A DNA stretch of 40,136 bases from Candidatus Acidiferrales bacterium (lineage in GTDB: Bacteria; Acidobacteriota; Terriglobia; Acidiferrales; DATBWB01), in NCBI GenBank assembly GCA_036514995.1, contig DATBWB010000092.1, forward strand, positions 1 to 40,136. Reading direction: 5' to 3'. The notes beneath the pieces are model-generated. The model saw only the letters and a program-made list of their open reading frames with translations, had not been told where the DNA came from and ran no database searches. Shown here in pieces: positions 24,403 to 32,153 of the stretch. Position numbers and translations under genes: made by a program. Each line of letters opens with the position of its first letter. Position 1 is the stretch's first letter.

Positions 24403-25071
24403 ATGAATGCAACAGAGGAATTTCTTGAAGCTGTAAAAGCAGGCGATCTGCCCGTCGTGAGGAATCGGATCGAGAGCGACTCCTCCCTTGTCAACGCCAG
24501 GAGCGAGACGGGTGCCTCAGCCATCCTCCTTGCGACCTACTATGGCCGCAAGGAGGTGGCGGAACTCCTGATTGCCCGGGGGGCTCGATTGGATATCTTT
24601 GAAGCGTCGGCTGTGGGCGAAAAGGCGCGTGTGACGGCGCTTTTGGAAGGAGACCCCGGTTCTGTCAATTCATACTCCCACGATGGCTTCACACCGCTGG
24701 GCCTCGCGGCGTTCTTCGGCCGCCGGGACGTCGTGGACGTGCTGCTGGCGCGCGGAGGGGACGTGAACGCCGTCTCGCGCAACGCCACCGGATATACCGC
24801 GCTGACCGGAGCGGTCGCACATGGTGACAGGGAGATCGCCGCTGCGCTGCTGGCCGCCGGGGCGAACGTCAATCACCGATACGGACAGGGCTACTCACCC
24901 CTGCACGAGGCAGCGGCGAACGGCGATCCTCGGATGGTAAAGCTCTTGCTCGATCGCGGCGGCGACCCGAACGCCCGGATGGACGACGGCAGGACGCCGC
25001 TTGCGCTCGCCCTCGAAAAGCAGCGCAGTGAGGCAGCCAACCTCCTCCGCCAGCACGGCGCGACAGATTAG
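24403..25071 (+). CDS. Ankyrin repeat protein
   Basis: The predicted 222 residues are made up of about six ankyrin repeats, with recognisable units GASAILLATYYGRKEVAELLIARGARLD, GFTPLGLAAFFGRRDVVDVLLARGGDVN, GYSPLHEAAANGDPRMVKLLLDRGGDPN and a last DGRTPLALALEKQRSEAANLLRQHGA. No signal peptide or membrane segment is present. Ankyrin stacks bind other proteins; the partner is not indicated. One repeat (LDIFEASAVGEKARVTALLEG) is degenerate. It follows the small membrane protein gene on the same strand and is convergent with tadA, 18 bases away. Confidence 0.9.
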   Translation: MNATEEFLEAVKAGDLPVVRNRIESDSSLVNARSETGASAILLATYYGRKEVAELLIARGARLDIFEASAVGEKARVTALLEGDPGSVNSYSHDGFTPLGLAAFFGRRDVVDVLLARGGDVNAVSRNATGYTALTGAVAHGDREIAAALLAAGANVNHRYGQGYSPLHEAAANGDPRMVKLLLDRGGDPNARMDDGRTPLALALEKQRSEAANLLRQHGATD

Positions 25072-25089
25072 AGCCGCCTTGACAGTGTT

Positions 25090-25569
25090 TCAGGTGGGAT
25101 CGCGCTTTTTTTGGAAAAACGCCTGGACGGCCCTGGCACAATCTTCCGCCAGCACTCCCCGCGTGACTTCCATGCGGTGATTCAATTTCGGATGGTCGGC
25201 CATTTCAAAGCAGGAGACGATCGCGCCGCCTTTCGGGTCCTCGCATCCATAGACGAGCCGCGCAACCCTTGCCTGGATCATTGCCCCGGCGCACATCGCG
25301 CACGGTTCGATGGTTACATAGAGGGTCGCGCCGGTGAGGCGATAGTTGGCCAGTTTTTGCGCCGCCTGGCGCAGGGCGATCACTTCAGCGTGGGCGGTGG
25401 GGTCGCAGTCGTCCATGGTCCGGTTGTGGCCGCGGGCCACCATCTTTCCGTCGAGCACAATCACCGCTCCCACCGGCACCTCGCCCGCTGCCTCGGCCGC
25501 CTCCGCCTCTTTGAGCGCCAACATCATGAAGTGGCTGTCTTCTTCGTGCACCGAGCTATCTCCGCGCAA
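25090..25569 (-). CDS. tadA: tRNA-specific adenosine deaminase
   Basis: TadA converts A34 of tRNA-Arg(ACG) to inosine. The 159-residue protein carries the zinc deaminase motif HAEVIAL (the His ligand and catalytic Glu) and PCAMCAGAM (two Cys ligands), with VPVGAVIVLDGKMVARGHNR before and ARLVYGCEDPKGGA after, all characteristic of TadA. An HFMMLALKEAEAA helix opens the domain. The ATG at 25569 leaves a short extension; the domain itself starts near residue 11. It is downstream of the TPR gene with 43 bases between. Confidence 0.95.
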   Translation of the reverse strand: MRGDSSVHEEDSHFMMLALKEAEAAEAAGEVPVGAVIVLDGKMVARGHNRTMDDCDPTAHAEVIALRQAAQKLANYRLTGATLYVTIEPCAMCAGAMIQARVARLVYGCEDPKGGAIVSCFEMADHPKLNHRMEVTRGVLAEDCARAVQAFFQKKRDPT

Positions 25570-25612
25570 GGGTCTCAGCCCGGCGAGGGCGGGGCAAGCA
25601 GCGGCTGAGCCG

Positions 25613-26752
25613 CTACCGCGGCCGCCGGGGAGTCCCGCCCACCTGCTGCAACAAGTCCAGAATCAAACTCTTGTAAGGCGTATCGAGCGCGGCCACTTCA
25701 TTGAGCACGGTGCGGGCTTCGGCAAGGCGTCTGAGCTTGCCCAGGGCAAAACCGAGCCGGTACTGATTTCGCGCGTAGCTGACCGGCTCCCTTTTGAGCA
25801 GCGGCGTACCCAGTTTGAGTTCCGCGATGGCATCCGACATTTTCTGCTGCCGGATGAGGAGCTGGCCAAGGATTGAATGCGCGAGCCCTTCCTGGACGCT
25901 GATCTGATTGCTCCAGGCCTCGTCCGGCACATTGGCTGGTTTTTGCGCCTTGGGCAAAAGCACAAGAACTTCTCTTGCATTCTTTTCGGCCTGGTCCAGC
26001 TTTTCGCCGCTTTCGCTCCAGCTATCGGCGGTCAACAGCAACATGCTGATACTGTGGGGGTTCAGAGCGAGAGCCTTTTGCGCCAGTTCCACGAGCTTGG
26101 CGGGATCGTTCACTTGCTGAGCGGTCGCAGCGGCCGTCTCATAGGCGTAGCCGGTGTAGGCCGAATCGGGGAAAGCCGCAGCAAAACGTTCGAGCAGGGC
26201 GATTCTTTGAGCGAGATTTGGCTCACTGGCCGCCCGGCTGTAGAAGGTGTAGGCGACGTAGTTATAGTCATCGGCGATGCCGTTCAAATCCGACTGCCGG
26301 CGCGAAGCCCATTCCTCCGGAGAGATCCCGGTTGGAGGCGGGGAAGACTTGAACGTTTTGACCATGGCGCCCGCTCTCTCTCCGAAGGCAAAGATTGTTT
26401 GAGCGTCGTTCATCTGTTCGGCTGCTCGAACCATGCTCGTGATGACGTTGAAATCGAGCGGGTCCAGGGCCAGCGCTCGCTCTCCCGTCTCCCATACCTT
26501 CGGATAGTCCTGCGCCTTCAGGTAGTCCGCTTGAAGCATCTCCAGCGCCACCACCACCGCATCGGAGCCGGCGAATTTTTGAATAAAATCTTCAAACATG
26601 GCAACTTTTTTTTGCGGGTCGCTTTCGGCGGAGATGGCGCTGAGCGCTTTGTCTTCCGGGCTGTTCGCCGCAATCAGAACGCGTTTGCCAATCTGTGCGC
26701 CGGCAGAGCTTGCCGTCGCAACCAGGAGGAATAACAGGCACCATCGCTTCAT
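25613..26752 (-). CDS. Exported TPR protein
   Basis: The predicted protein has 379 residues. MKRWCLLFLLVATASSAGAQ is a signal peptide; GGGAGG six bases before ATG 26752 supports the start. The rest is helical with tetratricopeptide-like repeats: KAQDYPKVWETGERALALDPLDFNVIT, DPAKLVELAQKALALNPHSISMLLLTAD, LDQAEKNAREVLVLLP, HSILGQLLIRQQKMSDAIAELKLG and RLGFALGKLRRLAEARTVLNEV. Such proteins act as periplasmic scaffolds. The partner is unknown. It lies between tadA and the methyltransferase-like gene on the same strand. Confidence 0.85.
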   Translation of the reverse strand: MKRWCLLFLLVATASSAGAQIGKRVLIAANSPEDKALSAISAESDPQKKVAMFEDFIQKFAGSDAVVVALEMLQADYLKAQDYPKVWETGERALALDPLDFNVITSMVRAAEQMNDAQTIFAFGERAGAMVKTFKSSPPPTGISPEEWASRRQSDLNGIADDYNYVAYTFYSRAASEPNLAQRIALLERFAAAFPDSAYTGYAYETAAATAQQVNDPAKLVELAQKALALNPHSISMLLLTADSWSESGEKLDQAEKNAREVLVLLPKAQKPANVPDEAWSNQISVQEGLAHSILGQLLIRQQKMSDAIAELKLGTPLLKREPVSYARNQYRLGFALGKLRRLAEARTVLNEVAALDTPYKSLILDLLQQVGGTPRRPR

Positions 26753-26798
26753 GGCAACCTCCCGTCCCGAAGCCTCGGGACCGTCCCGCTCCGCCGGA

Positions 26799-27410
26799 TC
26801 ATCTCCCAATTTTTCGGGGCAGGAACCGAGGCACGCGGCGAGCATACTCCTCGTAAGCGGCGCCGAACCTTTTCCGCAACTCTCTTTCTTCCAATTGGAC
26901 GATAGCCAGCACCATGGCCAGCCACGCCGCGAGCACGGCGGCAAGCGCCGGCGTTCCGGCCAACAACCACGCCCCCGTTACCGACAGAATCATGCCGGCA
27001 TACCGCGGATGTCGCATGCTTCCGTAGATTCCCCGGTCGGAAAGCGCTTGCTTCCCGGCTCCCAGGGCATCGGGACGGGACGGGCTGAGTTCGGCCAGGC
27101 CAACCAGCCGCCGCCATCCCAGGTCGGATTCCACTCGACGCATCAACCAAAGGTCCAACCCGATCAACAGAAAACCGAGCAACACTCTCGAGAGGGCTAC
27201 CGGTTCCGGGACAAAAAGGAGCCCGCGAAAACGCAGAACACCTGCCGCGCAAAGGCCCCACACCGGAACGCCAACCAAGGCGTAGGCAAAACGCGCCCGG
27301 CCTCTCCAGAAATCCGTAAAGGGATGGACAAAAACCCAGAAAACCGGGATCGGCAATTGGGCCAGGAGAATCACATAGACTACTACCCTCAGGCCATCTT
27401 CCCAGCCCAT
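26799..27410 (-). CDS. Isoprenylcysteine carboxyl methyltransferase-like integral membrane protein
   Basis: The 203-residue protein has about five membrane segments. It also has the ICMT/PEMT signature: GIYGSMRHPRYAGMIL (about 125-140), where RHPxY contacts SAM, and EERELRKRFGAAYEEYARRVPRFLP near the C-terminus. Bacterial members methylate small or lipid-linked carboxyls or are of unknown substrate; protein prenylation is absent from most bacteria, so the name indicates family, not function. It is followed by the exported TPR gene 46 bases later on the same strand. Confidence 0.87.
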   Translation of the reverse strand: MGWEDGLRVVVYVILLAQLPIPVFWVFVHPFTDFWRGRARFAYALVGVPVWGLCAAGVLRFRGLLFVPEPVALSRVLLGFLLIGLDLWLMRRVESDLGWRRLVGLAELSPSRPDALGAGKQALSDRGIYGSMRHPRYAGMILSVTGAWLLAGTPALAAVLAAWLAMVLAIVQLEERELRKRFGAAYEEYARRVPRFLPRKIGR

Positions 27411-27471
27411 ACCTGCTCCGCCTGCCGGTTCGTTACTTTTTCATGCTCAGACCGAGCATCGCGCACCCCGG

Positions 27472-27642
27472 TCAATACCCGACCGCTCCTTCAATGACCG
27501 TCACAATGCCGGCAACGCCGAGCGCAATGCGAACCCAGGAATCCGGCGCGGTCGTCCAAAACCATCCGCCGGCAACGAAAGCGATTCCGATCACGATGTA
27601 GCTGATTTTTGTGAGAGGCCCCAGATTGGGTGTGAATTTCAT
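27472..27642 (-). CDS. Small DUF2892-like membrane protein, 56 residues
   Basis: MKFTPNLGPLTKISYIVIGI begins the protein, with two hydrophobic segments (SYIVIGIAFVAGGWFW and IALGVAGIVTVIEGAVG) separated by TTAPDSWVR. The N-terminal pattern, length and two-helix hairpin fit DUF2892/YgaP-type inner-membrane proteins. A strong GGAGGAGG site is six bases before ATG 27642, which supports a real gene despite its size. It is 61 bases upstream of the ICMT-like gene. The function is unknown. Confidence 0.75.
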   Translation of the reverse strand: MKFTPNLGPLTKISYIVIGIAFVAGGWFWTTAPDSWVRIALGVAGIVTVIEGAVGY

Positions 27643-27802
27643 CGCTCCTCCTCCACCCTGTCCCCGCTCGCGTTTTCATCTTAGGGCAGGCGCGATAGTC
27701 TGTAAATAGATTTCGGCCCGGGCGAGACGAGCAGCCTCCATCCGCACAAAAGAGCCGCGAAGGAGGAGCTTCCGTCCCTTCTATGAAAAAACCGTGCCGG
27801 GT

Positions 27803-28414
27803 TCAATGCGGGAACTTGAGCGGAAAATGCTCGTGCGTGCCTTGCTCCCGGCGCAACGGGTAGTTGAAGATTTCGCCCTGTGGAGCAAAAGGATTCTTTT
27901 CGTTGTGACACTTCAGACAGACCTCTTCGCTCGGGAGGATCAATCCGGCAGCGAGCAGATCAGCTCGTTTGTACGATTTGTTTTGGAGGCTCATCAAATG
28001 GGGCGTCAGGTAGCCTTCACCGGCGCCGTGACAGACTTCGCACTGCACCCCGGCCATCTTTGGAGTTTCTTCCAGGCTGACGAAGCCGCCCGGCTCTCCG
28101 AATCCGGTGGTGTGACAGGGCAGGCAGGTTGGGTCACGCGAGTAGTCTATGTCCGGATCGAATCCGCGGGCGCGTTTTGCTCCCGAACGCACGCCGGGCG
28201 TCAACAATTCAAAGGCGCGAGCCATCTTGGTTTGCTCCCACGACTTTGCTTGCGGCAAATGGCAAACGCGGCAACGACTGACGCCAACGTATTTGTTCGC
28301 GGGTCTTGCTGGAGGCGCTGCCAAGCCCAGCGCTGACAGGATGAGAGCAGAAATCAGAAAAGAGAAATCAGAAAAGAGGCCGGTTCTCTGTTTTCCATTG
28401 ATGGAGACGACCAC
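27803..28414 (-). CDS. Tetraheme c-type cytochrome (cytochrome c554-like)
   Basis: Four CxxCH haem sites occur: CRVCH, CLPCH, CEVCH and CLKCH. Their spacing, with GVQCEVCHGAGEGY in the middle, resembles cytochrome c554 / doubled-CxxCH proteins. It is probably periplasmic: LISALILSALGLAAPPARP is a signal sequence near the N-terminus. The start is uncertain; GTG 28414 gives 203 residues with the hydrophobic segment about 15-35. The frame continues to an ATG at 28576 with residues unlike a leader. It could pass electrons in anaerobic or nitrogen-oxide respiration, but no partner reductase is adjacent. It is divergent from the cupin gene. Confidence 0.85.
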   Translation of the reverse strand: MVVSINGKQRTGLFSDFSFLISALILSALGLAAPPARPANKYVGVSRCRVCHLPQAKSWEQTKMARAFELLTPGVRSGAKRARGFDPDIDYSRDPTCLPCHTTGFGEPGGFVSLEETPKMAGVQCEVCHGAGEGYLTPHLMSLQNKSYKRADLLAAGLILPSEEVCLKCHNEKNPFAPQGEIFNYPLRREQGTHEHFPLKFPH

Positions 28415-28622
28415 TCGCAACACCAGGCCACCCCGTGGCACGCGTGAGAGATCCAACTGAGGTCGTGCTCCCGGCCGGTCGAGTATAGCACCAGCGCACT
28501 CGACAAAGCCTCCGGCAACATTTTCGCCGGGATGCCCGTCACCTCCGGTGTTGCCCGCGGCAAATTTCAGTTGCAAACCCGGCCCGGCTCGGCCAAAAGC
28601 CCCATTTTATTGGGGGACAAAA

Positions 28623-28976
28623 ATGAAAGTGGTGGATTGGGCGCATGTGGAAGTTGTCCGGATGAATGAAAAGATCACCCGGCAGTTGATTGCCGGCGAG
28701 CAGGCCATGCTGGCGCGATTTTTCATGGCGAAAGGAGCTGTGGTCCCCGAGCATCAACACGAAAGCGAGCAATTCAGCCAGATCCTCTCGGGCCAACTCA
28801 AATTTGTCTTTCGCGACTGCGAAATTGTAGTGCGGGGCGGGGAAGTGCTTTACATTCCTTCAGGCGTCCCTCATGCTGCCGAAGCCCTCTCAGACACGGT
28901 GGCGATGGACGTCTTTTCGCCGATCCGCAAGGATTGGCTGGCCGGGGAGGATGCCTACCTTCGCGGCCAGGCATAG
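28623..28976 (+). CDS. Cupin domain protein
   Basis: The predicted 117 residues are one cupin barrel. Motif 1 is VPEHQHESEQFSQILSGQLKF, with two His and a Glu as metal ligands, and motif 2 is GGEVLYIPSGVPHAAEAL, with the third His. The ATG at 28623 follows GGGGGACAA. Family members bind metals and act as isomerases, oxygenases or sensors; the reaction is not determined. It ends eight bases before an SDR gene, so the two are one operon, similar to pairs in sugar or uronate metabolism. No signal peptide is present. Confidence 0.88.
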   Translation: MKVVDWAHVEVVRMNEKITRQLIAGEQAMLARFFMAKGAVVPEHQHESEQFSQILSGQLKFVFRDCEIVVRGGEVLYIPSGVPHAAEALSDTVAMDVFSPIRKDWLAGEDAYLRGQA

Positions 28977-28984
28977 GAGGCAGC

Positions 28985-29776
28985 ATGGACTTGGGGCTGA
29001 AAGGCCGGGTGGCGATTGTGGCGGCGGCCAGCAAAGGCCTGGGAAAAGCGGTGGCTGCGGGCCTGGCGCGCGAGGGCGCGCAGGTGAGCATTTGCGCCCG
29101 CACCGGGGCTGACCTCCATATCGCTGCGAGCGAAATCGAGGCACAGACAGGCCAGAAGGTTTTCTGGAAAGCGGTGGACGTCACAAAGCCGGACCAGGTT
29201 CGCAGCTTTGTCGAAGACGTTGCCCATCGCTTCGGCGGCGTGGACATCTGCGTGACAAACACCGGCGGGCCGCCCGCCAAGAATTTTCTTTCGATCAGCC
29301 TTGAGGAATGGCATCAGGCGGTGGATCTGGTCTTGCTGAGCGCCGTATATTTCGCCCGCGAAGTTTTGCCCCGGATGCTCGAGCGCCATTGGGGGAGATT
29401 GATTTTCATGGCTTCAATGTCCGTCAAGCAGCCGATTGACGGCCTGCTTCTCTCAAACTCTCTCCGCGCCGGCGTTGCCGGCCTTGCCAAGACGCTGGCC
29501 AACGAATTCGGCAAGGACAACATCTTGGTGAACACCGTTTGTCCCGGCTACACGCTCACCGAGCGGCTGGGAGAGCTGGCGGGAGCGCAGGCGCGCGCTG
29601 CCGGAGTTTCCGCCGAGGAAATCTATCGTCGCTGGGCTGCCAGTGTGCCTCTTCAGCGCCTTGGCAAGCCGGAAGAACTGGCTGCCCTGGTCGTTTTCCT
29701 TGCCTCCGAAAAGGCAAGCTATCTGAGCGGGACAACAATTGCGGTGGATGGCGGCTACGTCAAGGGGCTGCTGTAG
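28985..29776 (+). CDS. Short-chain dehydrogenase-like protein with altered catalytic motif
   Basis: The 263-residue protein has the SDR fold: DLGLKGRVAIVAAASKGLGKAVAAGLA at the N-terminus, NTGGPP (in place of NNAG), VNTVCPGYTLTERL and the C-terminal SGTTIAVDGGYVKG. The TGxxxGxG loop reads AASKGLG. Catalytic Ser144 is kept, but the YxxxK pair is Ser157 and Arg161 (SNSLR). This corresponds to a known SDR subgroup of beta-ketoacyl reductase-like proteins that lacks the usual catalytic tetrad. NAD(P) binding is plausible; standard dehydrogenase chemistry is doubtful. It is in an operon with the cupin gene. Confidence 0.88.
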   Translation: MDLGLKGRVAIVAAASKGLGKAVAAGLAREGAQVSICARTGADLHIAASEIEAQTGQKVFWKAVDVTKPDQVRSFVEDVAHRFGGVDICVTNTGGPPAKNFLSISLEEWHQAVDLVLLSAVYFAREVLPRMLERHWGRLIFMASMSVKQPIDGLLLSNSLRAGVAGLAKTLANEFGKDNILVNTVCPGYTLTERLGELAGAQARAAGVSAEEIYRRWAASVPLQRLGKPEELAALVVFLASEKASYLSGTTIAVDGGYVKGLL

Positions 29777-29863
29777 CCCGCCCGGGCGGGCTCAAAAAAA
29801 ATCGTGCGGCAAGCCTTCTGGCCTGGCCCGCCGCCGCTGGCCGGCCGGAGAGATCTTCAGGGA

Positions 29864-30016
29864 CTAATCTTCCTCTACCCTTACAAAGTCTTCTCTGGGT
29901 CCCTTGCAATGTGGGCAGCTTGCGGGCGGGTCTTGGCCGCGGGCGATATAGCCGCAGCGAAGGCATTTCCAAATCAGTTCCATGAAGAAGCCGAGGGGTG
30001 TGGATTCCTCTCCCAT
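29864..30016 (-). CDS. Rubredoxin-like mini-protein, 50 residues
   Basis: The protein starts MGEESTPLGFF and continues with WKCLRCGYIARG, PPASCPHC and KGPREDFVRVEED. Two CxxC pairs separated by 14 residues, with CGY, PP and CPxC, are the pattern of rubrerythrin-type rubredoxin domains or a small zinc ribbon. GAGGTG lies four bases before ATG 30016; a second in-frame ATG at 29983 has no such site. It begins 14 bases after the lutC stop, so it may be the last gene of the lut operon and could carry electrons. The metal (Fe or Zn) cannot be told from sequence. Confidence 0.75.
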   Translation of the reverse strand: MGEESTPLGFFMELIWKCLRCGYIARGQDPPASCPHCKGPREDFVRVEED

Positions 30017-30030
30017 CCCGCACCTCAAAC

Positions 30031-30750
30031 CTAGTCTATCAAGATAATGTGCACCCGCGCCGGGCCATGGGCGCCGATTACCAGGGTCTGCTCGATATCG
30101 GCAGTGCGCGAGGGACCGGTGATGAAAGTGATGCCACTCGAATCGGCGGTGGCCTGCTTCAGATCCAAAACGGCGAAGAGATGGGCCAGGTCAGCAACAA
30201 GACGCCCGACAGGGAGCACAGCGATATGCACCGGCGGCAACAACGACACCGCTCGCGGATGGCCCGGGCGCGAGAGGATCACCAGTGTGCCGGTGTCGGC
30301 GAGGGCGAAATCAGCGTCGGTAAGGCCAAGGCCGGCCGATTGCGCGCGTTCGGCAAAAGGATCGAGCTCCGTGGCCATGAAAACTTCCATTCCCTGCGCT
30401 GCCAGCGACGCATCCACGAGCATTTCGTCGAAGAGGGGCGATTCGGAGCGCAGCACCACTCGGACGTGATTCTCGCGCGCCACTTCCACGATTCGGTTGC
30501 GGGCTTGCTCGAGCGACGCCACCCGTTCGGCCGAAGCGCCTACCTTGCTCGCTTCCACCACGAATCGCTCGATCATCCCAGCCGGGGCGGCGCGCTCGCC
30601 CGAATTGGGCTCGATCGTTTCCGGCGCGGGCACAAGCAAGGGGTCAAGCCGGACAGCGCCGGCTTTCGTGATGGCCTCAAGGATCTCTTCCCGCTCTCCC
30701 CGTTTTAACTCGATGGCCCTGCCTCCTTTTGCTTCTTCAGCTTCGCCCAC
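30031..30750 (-). CDS. lutC: Lactate utilisation protein C (LUD domain)
   Basis: LutC is one of three proteins oxidising L-lactate to pyruvate with LutA and LutB. The LUD domain is recognisable: REEILEAITKAG at the N-terminus, LGLTDADFALADTGTLVILSRPGHPRAVSLLPPVHIAVLP, and ITGPSRTADIEQTLVIGAHGPARVHIILI at the end, the family's C-terminal signature. The start is problematic. The domain begins near ATC 30714, which has AGGAGG eight bases upstream but is not a usual start. The nearest upstream in-frame GTG is at 30750, inside lutB and without a good binding site; it is used here provisionally. Overlap with lutB implies translational coupling. Confidence 0.88.
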   Translation of the reverse strand: MGEAEEAKGGRAIELKRGEREEILEAITKAGAVRLDPLLVPAPETIEPNSGERAAPAGMIERFVVEASKVGASAERVASLEQARNRIVEVARENHVRVVLRSESPLFDEMLVDASLAAQGMEVFMATELDPFAERAQSAGLGLTDADFALADTGTLVILSRPGHPRAVSLLPPVHIAVLPVGRLVADLAHLFAVLDLKQATADSSGITFITGPSRTADIEQTLVIGAHGPARVHIILID

Positions 30751-32153
30751 CGCTGCCGGAACGGCGAGGCGGCAGGAGCGGGGAAGTCGCGCTCCTTCGT
30801 CCAACCGGCAAGCGCTCCCGAGAGGGATGAAATATATTCGCCGGTAGCTTTCCACCGCCCGACGCGCCGGGCAATGGCGGTGAAGAACCGGTAGCTTCGG
30901 GCGCTCCGATTCACCCGGAGCCACCAGCGCATCGCTCGCCTCTCGGCCGCGTCCACCGGCTTGCCCTCTTTTTGTCCGCCGGTTTCGATTGCTTCTCGCC
31001 GGAGATCGAGCAAGAGACGGGGCAGCGGGATTTTCACCGGGCAAGCGTCTTCGCAGGCGCCGCAGAGCGAGGAGGCGTACGGCAACTCGCCCGCTTCCCT
31101 CATGCCCTGATATTGCGGGCTCAGCACCGCCCCAATCGGACCGGAATAGACCCAGCCGTAGGCGTGGCCGCCAATTTTCTGATAGACGGGGCAAACGTTC
31201 AGGCAGGCGCCGCAGCGAATGCAGTAGAGCGACTCCCGGCGCAACGGGTCCCGAAGGATGCGCGACCGGCCGTTGTCCAGCAGGATGAGGAAAAATTCTT
31301 CCGGCCCGTCCTTCTCGCCAGGCCGCCGCGGGCCGGTCAAAAAAGAAACATAGCTCGGGAGCTTCTGCCCGGTGGCTGCCCGGCCCAGAAGGGCCAGAAA
31401 CACCAGCAGGTCGTTCATGCGCGGAATCACCTTCTCGATCCCCATGAGCGCGACGTGAAGGCGGGGAGCGGCGGTGCAAAATCGGGCGTTGCCTTCGTTT
31501 TCAAAGATGACAATCGTGCCCGTCTCGGCGACGGCAAAGTTCACGCCGCTGATCCCCATCCCGGCTTGGAGAAATTTCTGCCGCAAGGTTTTTCGCGCCA
31601 CGCCGGCCAGTTGCTCGATCTCGTTGTAATGCTCGCTGCGGAGTTTCCTGACAAACAGCTCGGCGACCTCTTCCCGGCTCTTGTGCACCGCCGGGGCAAT
31701 GATGTGCGAGGGGCGCTCGCCGGCAAGTTGCACGATGAATTCCCCCAGATCGGTTTCCACCGCTTCCACGCCGCCCTTTTCGAGCGCCTCGTTGAGAGCG
31801 ATCTCCTCGGCGGTCATGGACTTGCTCTTGACCGCCGTTTTGATGCGGCGCTCGCGGGCGATCCGGAGCACAAAGTCGCAGGCCGCCCGGGCGTCCTTGG
31901 CCCACAGAACCCGGCCGCCGCGGTCCGTTACGCGCCTTTCCAGCTCTTCCAGGTAATCGCCGAGGTGGTCGAGAGTATGCTTCTTGATGTCATGGGCGAG
32001 CTGGCGGTACCGTTCCCAGTCGGGAAATTGCGCCATGGCCTGGAGACGCGCCCCGGCAAAGCGCCGGGCCATCTGCGTCAGCGATTTTTGCAGCCGCGCA
32101 TTTTCAAGCGCCTTCCGCGCTCTTTCCTCGAAAAGGGGAAGCGTTTCCGCCAT
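30705..32153 (-). CDS. lutB: Lactate utilisation iron-sulfur protein LutB
   Basis: The 482-residue protein has an N-terminal LUD domain (GGRVLWAKDARAACDFV, KSKSMTAEEIALNEALEKGGVEAVETDLGEFIVQL, GVNFAVAETGTIVIFENEGNARF). A ferredoxin-type region follows with CIRCGACLNVCPVY near residue 310 and CGACEDACPVKIPLPRLLLDLR near 365, for two [4Fe-4S] clusters. The C-terminal part is an LldF-type tail. It starts at ATG 32153, where the lutA TGA overlaps by one base, and its stop overlaps lutC. It should pass electrons from lactate oxidation in the cytoplasm or at the membrane face. Confidence 0.95.
   Translation of the reverse strand: MAETLPLFEERARKALENARLQKSLTQMARRFAGARLQAMAQFPDWERYRQLAHDIKKHTLDHLGDYLEELERRVTDRGGRVLWAKDARAACDFVLRIARERRIKTAVKSKSMTAEEIALNEALEKGGVEAVETDLGEFIVQLAGERPSHIIAPAVHKSREEVAELFVRKLRSEHYNEIEQLAGVARKTLRQKFLQAGMGISGVNFAVAETGTIVIFENEGNARFCTAAPRLHVALMGIEKVIPRMNDLLVFLALLGRAATGQKLPSYVSFLTGPRRPGEKDGPEEFFLILLDNGRSRILRDPLRRESLYCIRCGACLNVCPVYQKIGGHAYGWVYSGPIGAVLSPQYQGMREAGELPYASSLCGACEDACPVKIPLPRLLLDLRREAIETGGQKEGKPVDAAERRAMRWWLRVNRSARSYRFFTAIARRVGRWKATGEYISSLSGALAGWTKERDFPAPAASPFRQRWAKLKKQKEAGPSS

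Noticed and set aside
29776-29791. Perfect 16-base GC palindrome after the SDR gene as intrinsic terminator
   Set aside because: It is followed by an A-run, not a T-run, on the plus strand; on the minus strand the T-run precedes the palindrome. The canonical order is missing on both strands.
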